From assembly GCA_002686215.1 (NCBI GenBank), contig NZAU01000141.1:13017-32629 (forward strand): a stretch of DNA of 19,613 bases. The letters are read 5' to 3'. Under the pieces are notes generated by a model. The model saw only the letters and a list, made by a program, of their open reading frames with translations. It ran no database searches and was not told the DNA's origin. Origin of the DNA: Candidatus Woesearchaeota archaeon. GTDB taxonomy: Archaea; Nanoarchaeota; Nanoarchaeia; UBA10117; ARS21. The position numbers and the translations under genes were made by a program. The stretch's first letter is position 1. Each line of letters starts with the position of its first letter. Positions 13,292 through 19,440 of this stretch are shown in pieces.

Positions 13292-14317
13292 TTAGTATCC
13301 CTTACCTTTTGGTGGAATCTTGAAAGGAGCTTTTTTGAGGCTAACCATACTCTTTGGCTTTGCTGTTTTATTAGCTCTATCAAAAGCTCTTTGTTTCATC
13401 TTAGTTGTTAGAGTTATTTTCTTCTCATCAACTTCTTCGCTCTTGCCGTTCTTTGCTGACAAGTATGCAGCTACAGCCATTTGTTTTCGTTCTTTATCTG
13501 ATTTACCTTTAAACTGAGGTGCGTCTGAACCTTGAAAGTCAGATATCCAAGCGCCCATTCCATCAGATACTTTTAACTTTTCATTCATAGCTGTATTCTC
13601 CTTTAAATCTCTTTTATGAGCTCTAGCAGCACCTAATCTATACTTAATTCTACTAGCTGGCATATTCTTAGGTTTGATGTTATAGTGGCCATCTCCAAAA
13701 TCATGAATAATTTCATGAGGTACACCTTTATGAGGTCCTTTTGTAGGTGTTACTGTTTGTCCTTTTTTAAGATGTCCTTCATCAACTGATTCTTTATGAG
13801 CAGCTTTATATAACTTTACTGCCATAGCCATGTTTTTATCTTTCATAGCTCTTTTGGCTTGCATATGATTTGGGTTGTCATCAATAAAACGAACTGATGG
13901 TTCATCTAAATCATGTTTTTTAACGTGCTTCTTATACGCATCAAACTTTTTAGCATCTACTGCTTTTCCAAATCTTTTACTCATTGGCGTCATGGAACGA
14001 GATATTTCGCTAACATCATTGTTCAACCTTGACATAGCTCTACGCTGCAGAGCAGCTGTGCTTTTTCCTGGCCTAACAATAACTCCAGGCTTGAGCTTTC
14101 CAGATCTATCACGATCTTTCCGCTCTTTGTCTTGCCTCATTTTTTGCAGAGGTGACATCATACGTTTTGCCTGCCCCTGTGGTTCATTATACGCCTCACT
14201 GTTAGCACGCTTACTAATATCAGAAAGAGATTTCTGAGTAGAAGTCATTTTCTTAGGTTTTTTATTCTTAGCCATGTGAGCTGCGAATTTCTTTGGATCT
14301 ACTTTAGGTGCTGGCAT
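13292..14317 (-). CDS. Large basic protein, probable internal virion protein
   Basis: This 341-residue protein is rich in Lys, Arg, Met and Ala and mostly disordered or helical. Residues 182-222 (HLKKGQTVTPTKGPHKGVP and on) look like a small KOW/SH3-like beta barrel. Residues 248-289 contain LKVSDGMGAWISDFQGSD followed by APQFKGKSDKERKQMAVAAY, a block that I recall from structural or internal proteins of marine T4-like phages. The LKE at 238-240 fits a (L/I)xE prohead protease site. The start ATG at 14317 has GAGG at good spacing. A DNA-condensing role in the head is inferred. Confidence 0.6.
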   Translation of the reverse strand: MPAPKVDPKKFAAHMAKNKKPKKMTSTQKSLSDISKRANSEAYNEPQGQAKRMMSPLQKMRQDKERKDRDRSGKLKPGVIVRPGKSTAALQRRAMSRLNNDVSEISRSMTPMSKRFGKAVDAKKFDAYKKHVKKHDLDEPSVRFIDDNPNHMQAKRAMKDKNMAMAVKLYKAAHKESVDEGHLKKGQTVTPTKGPHKGVPHEIIHDFGDGHYNIKPKNMPASRIKYRLGAARAHKRDLKENTAMNEKLKVSDGMGAWISDFQGSDAPQFKGKSDKERKQMAVAAYLSAKNGKSEEVDEKKITLTTKMKQRAFDRANKTAKPKSMVSLKKAPFKIPPKGKGY

Positions 14318-14319
14318 TT

Positions 14320-14571
14320 TTAACCTCGTACTTTTGCTGCTAAGTCTTTATCGGCTTTGCCCCAAGTGCCTGAAGACTTTGTTACAAATGAATTTACTCG
14401 AGCTAGACCCCATTGCTGTGGTGTTGTACCAGGCCTGTGGCCGGTTCGCCATGCAGCAACTCCTCGGTTATAGACTTGTCTAAGAATACCAAGAGGCATT
14501 CCACTTTTCTCGGCTTTTTTCTTTAAAGCCGCTCCAGCCTTCTCGGCTAAATAAGATTTGAATGTAATCAT
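14320..14571 (-). CDS. DUF5824-like small protein with capsid-targeting-like N-terminus
   Basis: This 83-residue protein begins MITFKSYLAEKAG; Leu8-Ala9-Glu10 matches the T4 capsid targeting sequence cleavage site in both position and residues. The remainder, KKAEKSGMPLGILRQVYNRG then AAWRTGHRPGTTPQQWGLAR, is a well-conserved phage domain that I connect with DUF5824 from memory. It has no catalytic signature. The gene overlaps the upstream one as ATGA. A place in the head or injection with DNA is plausible. Confidence 0.65.
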   Translation of the reverse strand: MITFKSYLAEKAGAALKKKAEKSGMPLGILRQVYNRGVAAWRTGHRPGTTPQQWGLARVNSFVTKSSGTWGKADKDLAAKVRG

Positions 14572-15977
14572 TTTGTCTCTCTATTCTTTTTATTTGTATC
14601 TTTGGTTCTAGCTCTATCCATCATTCTATCATATTTTCGAGCATTAACTTCTTTTTGTCTTTGAATTCTCATCTTTGCAAGTTTTTCAGCTGAGTTTTCT
14701 TCACCATACATATCTTTAAATTTCTTTGTATGCTTTGATGGTTTCGTCTTAGCTGTCTTATCTCCAGCTGCTGGTTTATACGCTGCTGGATTATCATCGT
14801 CCATTTTAGATTGCCTCTTAAACTGACGATCTCTTGAAATCTTTTGTGCTTTTGATAAGCCTGAATGATAAGCTTTTGGCTGAGTACCTGGTCTATCTTT
14901 TATGTCAGCATCTTGTGGTGAACTTTTTTTACGCTCATCATCTTCTTTCATTCCGCTTCTAAACTTTGCAAGATCTCTTTCTGCTCTCTTACGATTTGCA
15001 GTAGCTTTAGCAGCATCTCTCTGGCGATCAGCCATTGTTCTGCCACTAGCTTTATCTACCATCTTAACTAAACGGTCTCTTGCTTTACCTTCATTTTGTC
15101 CGGGTGTTTTCTTTTTCATATGCTTTACTGATTTATCTGTTCCATAGTCGTACTTATACTCTACAACTTGTACTGATTCTGGCCATTGTCTTGTTCGTTC
15201 ACCGTTTACATTTACTATGACGTAGTTAGATCCGATGATTTCGATTTCACCAACCTGATCTGTTTTTTCAATAATAACTTCTTGGCCAACTTCAAAGAGC
15301 TCGCCTCTAACAAATGCTTCTCTAATTTCTGATACGGTCTCAAGTTGAATATGTCTTTTAAATTCATTTTCTTCTTTTAGCCCCATGCCATTACGTACAG
15401 CATTAAACATTTTCTTAGCGTCAGGATTAGATACAGTTTTAGGCAATCCTTGACTAAATGCTGTAAAATCATTTTCTTTTGCAGCATCTCTCATCTTAGT
15501 CGCTGACATTCCTGCTGCGCCTTCAGAGTCTGGATCTCTCTCACCAGCTGAAACTACATTTATATTTTTAAAATTATAGAATCCGTGTCTAGCATCTTTA
15601 CCATTATACTTCTTAAGTAAAGTTCCAAATTCATTTAATCTATCTGAGCCAACAACCATCACAACGTTTTTATAACCTTCATCGTATAATGCTGAGGCTG
15701 CTTCCATTGCATTTCTAATTTTCTTATTTAACATAATAGAACGAGCGTGCCGTGGAAACATCTTCCTCACGGCTTTTACTTTATCTGCATATGGCAATGG
15801 ATTTTTCTTAGGATCTGTCGATTGTGATAAAAAGACTCTATAAGGATTCTTTCCTGCTTTTTTAGCTAGCGTTTCAAGTACCTTTCCATGTCCTATAGTA
15901 GGAGGATTCATTCTACCAAAGGTAAAATAAACGGTCTTTTCTTCTTCAACAAGAAACTGTTTAAAAGATGTATGCAT
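14568..15977 (-). CDS. Nucleotidyltransferase (NMNAT/cytidylyltransferase-like) fused to a KOW-like domain and basic tail
   Basis: Residues 15-180 form a nucleotidyltransferase of the HxGH superfamily. GRMNPPTIGH (21-30) is the nucleotide-binding motif and SATKMR (158-163) is the ISSTxxR-type motif. MVVGSDR lies between, where NMNAT proteins have the GxD segment. Enzymes of this type join nucleotides to phosphorylated partners, such as making NAD+ from NMN. Residues 225-265 look like a KOW/SH3-like domain, and the rest (to 469) is a basic, disordered tail. The N-terminus MHTSFKQFLVEEE has a capsid-targeting-like form. The start is ATG 15977 within a TGATG overlap; a GTG just upstream is less likely. 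The substrate is uncertain. Confidence 0.7.
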   Translation of the reverse strand: MHTSFKQFLVEEEKTVYFTFGRMNPPTIGHGKVLETLAKKAGKNPYRVFLSQSTDPKKNPLPYADKVKAVRKMFPRHARSIMLNKKIRNAMEAASALYDEGYKNVVMVVGSDRLNEFGTLLKKYNGKDARHGFYNFKNINVVSAGERDPDSEGAAGMSATKMRDAAKENDFTAFSQGLPKTVSNPDAKKMFNAVRNGMGLKEENEFKRHIQLETVSEIREAFVRGELFEVGQEVIIEKTDQVGEIEIIGSNYVIVNVNGERTRQWPESVQVVEYKYDYGTDKSVKHMKKKTPGQNEGKARDRLVKMVDKASGRTMADRQRDAAKATANRKRAERDLAKFRSGMKEDDERKKSSPQDADIKDRPGTQPKAYHSGLSKAQKISRDRQFKRQSKMDDDNPAAYKPAAGDKTAKTKPSKHTKKFKDMYGEENSAEKLAKMRIQRQKEVNARKYDRMMDRARTKDTNKKNRETK

Positions 15978-16393
15978 CACTTTTTTCTTCTTTTTGCTAA
16001 TTCTGCTTGACGTACTTTTGGTAGCATCTTCTTAGCCAATCTATCAATTCTTGGCTTCATTTTATCTAGTCTTTTTTCAAGTTCTGCTCTACGCTGAAAC
16101 GTCAATTCTGATTTAGGTATGTCTTTTGTTATTTTCTTTAAAATTAACTCACGTGCTTTTTTACGTGCACGCTTCTCTAATTTTTCTTTGGATGCAATTT
16201 TCCTGGCAGCTCTCTGACGACCAAGCTTTAACCTGGATTTATACTTCCTCATAGCCCTAGCTTTAGCAAGGCGTTGAGGCACTGTCAGTGCTTCTTCAGT
16301 GTCTTGTACTTTACGCTTTTTTCTTCTATATTTTATTAAATCATCTTCGCCGGGAGCGTAATCGACGACGATCATATCTTTAAAACCTAACAT
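15977..16393 (-). CDS. Very basic helical protein, likely DNA-binding virion protein
   Basis: This 138-residue protein has a short acidic N-terminal part (MIVVDYAPGEDDLIKYRRKK) and then about 100 residues that are almost entirely helical and rich in Lys/Arg (LAKARAMRKYKSRLKLGRQR and similar). I recall similar sequences (TVPQRLAKARAMRKYKSR) from marine T4-like phages, probably head-associated. It should bind DNA. GAGGAAG precedes the ATG, which directly follows the ligase stop codon. Confidence 0.65.
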   Translation of the reverse strand: MLGFKDMIVVDYAPGEDDLIKYRRKKRKVQDTEEALTVPQRLAKARAMRKYKSRLKLGRQRAARKIASKEKLEKRARKKARELILKKITKDIPKSELTFQRRAELEKRLDKMKPRIDRLAKKMLPKVRQAELAKRRKK

Positions 16394-17623
16394 TTACTTC
16401 CTCGTTGGCTTGTCCCATCCTTTTATAACATCAGGCGAAAAGTTGTTGTATGAAAATTCCAATCTGTCAACAATCTTTACCGCGTCACCACCAAGTCTAT
16501 CAATTGCTACATAACCTTCGTGACCTGTCGTTTTAAAACCTTTTTTAGTTTTTACAAAAGTATCAATATTATTGATTTTATTAAGTATATTTATAAGTTT
16601 TAATTTTGCTAAAACTAATACTTTTTGCAAATCGAACATCATTTCTAAACTTTTTTTATTATTTTCTGAAAAAAAGTTTAATATTGTATCTAATTTTCCC
16701 CGCTGGCCGGCTTTTCCTTTTTCGGTTTTCCGCTTGGCAATCTCTTTGCCGAAACGTAATCTAATCCAACGAATGAGCATGGATACATGTCGTTTTGAAT
16801 CTCCGATAACTTGTCCTCGTCTGACGTATTTGTTACCGAATGTTTCAATAAGCTTCTGTAGCTCCTCCTGCCCTTCCAACTGTCTAAGGGTGGTTCCTGA
16901 GATTTTGTTAAAGATTTTACCAGCTTGCGAAAGATATTCATTTACTGCCTCCGTATCACGTTTATTCATTGTTAAATTTGTTAAATCCCTGAGCGTTGCG
17001 TCTTGGCTCCACACATTTGTGCTTGACTTAAACTTGGAGACATCAACTCCATAAGAGGCTCGCATTGATTCAAAGGAATTGCCTTTATAAGTTGTATGCC
17101 AGACGATTCCAATCTTTGATTTCTTAACATCGCGAGCTCCCACCGACTCAGCTGGCAGCGCATAGACGATAGTGTTTGGATGAAAGGTAACATATTTTTT
17201 TCCTTTTATGTTTTTAGTCTTTACATCACCAGGTCCATATAAGAAGTCACCTTGCACGACACCTTTGATACCCAAGGAAGGGAGCTCTGACAAAGCGACT
17301 TTGAGCTTAACAGCAAGATCACCATCTGTGTCAGCGTCAACGTCAGCAGGAGTCTTATAGACTTTGGGATTCTTGTTAAAAATCCCTTTCTTTGCCACAA
17401 AGAAACGTCCGTCACTTGGGTCAGTACCAGCAAAGATAGCAGGAGCGCCATCCCACTTAACAGATACATTACCATCTTTATTTCCTCCAAGCATATCTCT
17501 TAAATCGCGTAATGCAAAGATAGCTTCTCTAGTTCCTTTTACACCACCATAAATGACTCTATCTTCTATGTGAGTCATATGAGTGTTTTTATTCTCAGTA
17601 ATATGTGCTTTAAAGTTTTCCAT
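16394..17623 (-). CDS. Predicted ATP-dependent nucleic-acid ligase (nucleotidyltransferase fold)
   Basis: This 409-residue protein carries motif I of covalent nucleotidyltransferases, KWDGAP, with the nucleotidyl-acceptor Lys at residue 56. FFVAKKGIF (74-82) fits the next strand motif, and GVVQGDFLY (121-129) a motif III-like segment. Near the end, EGYV (369-372) fits motif IV and VKIV around 382-385 fits motif V. Order and spacing suit an RNA or DNA ligase, although motif V is late, so a large helical insert lies at about 210-350. The N-terminus MENFKAHITENKNTHMTHIED is typical of a marine T4-like phage family and has a capsid-targeting-like form. The promoter at 17630-17658 would start the mRNA almost at the ATG, so the mRNA may be leaderless. 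Confidence 0.65.
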   Translation of the reverse strand: MENFKAHITENKNTHMTHIEDRVIYGGVKGTREAIFALRDLRDMLGGNKDGNVSVKWDGAPAIFAGTDPSDGRFFVAKKGIFNKNPKVYKTPADVDADTDGDLAVKLKVALSELPSLGIKGVVQGDFLYGPGDVKTKNIKGKKYVTFHPNTIVYALPAESVGARDVKKSKIGIVWHTTYKGNSFESMRASYGVDVSKFKSSTNVWSQDATLRDLTNLTMNKRDTEAVNEYLSQAGKIFNKISGTTLRQLEGQEELQKLIETFGNKYVRRGQVIGDSKRHVSMLIRWIRLRFGKEIAKRKTEKGKAGQRGKLDTILNFFSENNKKSLEMMFDLQKVLVLAKLKLINILNKINNIDTFVKTKKGFKTTGHEGYVAIDRLGGDAVKIVDRLEFSYNNFSPDVIKGWDKPTRK

Positions 17624-17629
17624 ATGTTT

Positions 17630-17658
17630 ATCTTACCATAGTTCTGATTGAATGTAAA
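17630..17658 (-). promoter_or_regulatory. Sigma70-like promoter at the head of the long operon
   Basis: On the minus strand, TTTACA (17658-17653) and TAAGAT (17635-17630) are 17 bases apart, with TGG before the -10 box. It is almost a copy of the promoter at 6448-6476. The -10 box ends only seven bases before the ligase ATG at 17623, so the transcript would have little or no leader. Confidence 0.7.
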
Positions 17659-17664
17659 CCACTT

Positions 17665-19011
17665 TTATGATGATTCTACTTTTACGTATACTGATGATTC
17701 ATCAGTTTTTGATCCTGCTTTATTAACAAGAAAAGAAACAAATGCATTTCTATCTCGACTATTTGCTTTATCTACAGCATGAATAATTTCTGTAGCGCCA
17801 AGATTGGCGTGCAATCTATCAGGTGTTGCTTCTTTCATTTCTTTCCAGAAATCATCCCAACCAATTTCCGGATGAATTCTTTTAACTTTGTTATACAGGT
17901 TTTTAGCCAGCCTTTCATTTCTTCCTCCTTGTAGTAGTTTTGCCATACTTTTTAATTCTTCATTTGAAGGTAGTTTAACCTTTAAAAACTTTTCTGCAGC
18001 AAAAACAATAGCGCCATAACCAGCTCTTCCACCTCTGGCTCCTTTACCTATTATCTCAACGTTTAAAGCTCCCATAGCGGTTGGAGCTCTAACATCCATC
18101 TTATTTGTTGAATCAAAGAAGATATAGCCACCTTTAAAAGTCCAAAATGTTTTGCCGGGTTTGTTTGACTTTAGTGAAGACTTAGTATATCTATGAACAC
18201 CTAGTTTACCAGATTCTAGATTATAATCTGTAAGCTTTGCTGTCTTAGTTAATTTATTAATTTGTTTTAAGGATATTCCTACAATAGTACGCTTTAAAAA
18301 AGCATCTTTTATAGATGCGTTAAGTGCTGCAACAGAACTTGAGTCAAGAACGGATGTAGGAGTAACTCCTTTTTTTACCGCCCATATATCACCAGGATTC
18401 CATTTATCATTATTTAACGCAGGCGACTTATCGTTTTTAAACGCTATCTTTTTCATGGCGTAAATCGCGTCCATTGTTTTTGAGCCGCGATGGAATATAT
18501 GACTATTGCTTACGTATCCTTTTTTATACAAAGCTTGGCCAGACACATAAGCTGATATGTGCCATGCCGCATCTGCTCCCATCATTTTTTCAAATGCAGT
18601 ATCAACCTGAATATTTCTAGCATATTTCTTTAGAACTTCAGGAGTGAAATGAGAAAACTCTTTGTCCATGCCTTCTCCAAACATTGCTGCTAAATACAAA
18701 CATTGTAAAGACTCACCATCGGCTGTGTTACCAGTTGCACCACCGCCTTTCCCCTTGCCTCCAAACAATGGAGATTTACCAATTTTATTAGATACAACAG
18801 TTTTTCCATTCTTGAGTTTTAATATGAAAACAGTGTCTTTACTGTTCATAAAGTTTGTAATAGCATTCATGTTCTCTTTGCTATTAGCAATCTCTAAGCT
18901 CTTACCATCAACGTCTGGCACAGCATCACCATTTTTAATTGCTGATCTCAAAGCATCGGGTCGTTTATCCCCATACTTCATCCACTCTCGTCTTGTCATA
19001 GCACCAAACAT
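17665..19011 (-). CDS. Conserved hypothetical protein, 448 residues, late-promoter driven
   Basis: I do not recognise a function. The protein starts MFGAMTRREWMKYGDKRPDA. It has a Gly-rich loop (LFGGKGKGGGATGNTADGE, near residues 81-99) followed by a helix SLQCLYLAAMFG, a block NDKWNPGDIWAV near residue 205, and FWTFKGGYIFF further on. The Gly-rich loop plus W-NPGDIW resembles proteins of unknown function in marine T4-like phages. It has no signal peptide or membrane segment. AAGGAT precedes the ATG, and an exact TATAAATA lies 26 bases upstream, so it is probably made late, consistent with a virion or assembly role. Confidence 0.6.
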   Translation of the reverse strand: MFGAMTRREWMKYGDKRPDALRSAIKNGDAVPDVDGKSLEIANSKENMNAITNFMNSKDTVFILKLKNGKTVVSNKIGKSPLFGGKGKGGGATGNTADGESLQCLYLAAMFGEGMDKEFSHFTPEVLKKYARNIQVDTAFEKMMGADAAWHISAYVSGQALYKKGYVSNSHIFHRGSKTMDAIYAMKKIAFKNDKSPALNNDKWNPGDIWAVKKGVTPTSVLDSSSVAALNASIKDAFLKRTIVGISLKQINKLTKTAKLTDYNLESGKLGVHRYTKSSLKSNKPGKTFWTFKGGYIFFDSTNKMDVRAPTAMGALNVEIIGKGARGGRAGYGAIVFAAEKFLKVKLPSNEELKSMAKLLQGGRNERLAKNLYNKVKRIHPEIGWDDFWKEMKEATPDRLHANLGATEIIHAVDKANSRDRNAFVSFLVNKAGSKTDESSVYVKVESS

Positions 19012-19036
19012 AAGCGTATCCTTAAATATTTTATAC

Positions 19037-19044
19037 TATTTATA
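19037..19044 (-). promoter_or_regulatory. T4-type late promoter box (TATAAATA)
   Basis: An exact TATAAATA lies on the minus strand just downstream of the terminator T-run and 26 bases before the start codon at 19011. The spacing to the start codon is the same as at 7383-7390, which supports both as true late promoters. Confidence 0.7.
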
Positions 19045-19046
19045 AC

Positions 19047-19073
19047 TAAAAAAATAGGCGCCGAAGCGCCTTA
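19047..19073 (-). terminator. Intrinsic terminator with UUCG tetraloop
   Basis: The minus strand reads AGGCGC-TTCG-GCGCCT followed by A and seven T residues. The six-base-pair stem with a TTCG loop (UUCG in RNA) is very stable. It ends transcription of the small gene 19100-19357, and the late promoter for the next gene starts right after it. Confidence 0.9.
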
Positions 19074-19099
19074 GGTGGGGAAGTAAGAATAAAAAGATA

Positions 19100-19357
19100 T
19101 TAACGACGGTAAATATATGCATCCATGTACTTAGCGTACTTCAGTGGCAAAGAATGTAGATAATTTCTATCACCTATTCTTCGTGGACCACGTCCTTGAC
19201 ACTTCACATAATAACGATAGTGATATCCAAACTCTTTCAAATCTTTGTTTAGATTAGTCACCATTTTACGAATTTGTTTTAATTCGTTTTGATCAGATTC
19301 AGTTAATCCGAAAGTTCCAACATAAGCGTCTGTACGACCTCTAGTATCAATATGCAT
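19100..19357 (-). CDS. Hypothetical protein, 85 residues
   Basis: I do not recognise this protein. The start at ATG 19357 has GAAGGAG at good spacing; the in-frame ATG at 19372 contains that site. The product begins MHIDTRGRTDAYVGTFGLTE, has a charged helix (DQNELKQIRKMVTNLNKDLK) and a Tyr/Arg-rich end (YHYRYYVKCQGRGPRRIG). It is flanked by its own promoter and a strong terminator, so it forms a single-gene transcript. It is basic, and RNA or DNA binding is possible. Confidence 0.65.
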   Translation of the reverse strand: MHIDTRGRTDAYVGTFGLTESDQNELKQIRKMVTNLNKDLKEFGYHYRYYVKCQGRGPRRIGDRNYLHSLPLKYAKYMDAYIYRR

Positions 19358-19382
19358 AATTTGCTCCTTCATTAATAATACT

Positions 19383-19411
19383 ATTCTACCACAAAAAAAG
19401 GGGGTTGTAAA
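19383..19411 (-). promoter_or_regulatory. Sigma70-like promoter overlapping a terminator hairpin
   Basis: On the minus strand, TTTACA (19411-19406) and TAGAAT (19388-19383) are 17 bases apart, with TGG before the -10 box. The -35 box forms part of the stem and loop of the terminator at 19391-19417. The predicted start is near 19376, before the gene 19100-19357. Confidence 0.75.
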
Positions 19412-19417
19412 CCCCCT
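19391..19417 (-). terminator. Intrinsic terminator after the Na/Pi cotransporter gene
   Basis: On the minus strand, GGGGGTT and AACCCCC form a seven-base-pair stem around a three-base loop and are followed directly by TTTTTTT. It lies about 24 bases after the stop codon of the transporter gene. The same bases hold the -35 box of the next promoter. Confidence 0.85.
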
Positions 19418-19440
19418 AAATGCATTTTTTTTATTTTTTT

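Noticed and set aside
16588..16595. Minus-strand TATAAATA inside the ligase gene
   Set aside because: It is in an AT-rich coding stretch about 195 bases before the next start codon, so I do not treat it as a promoter.
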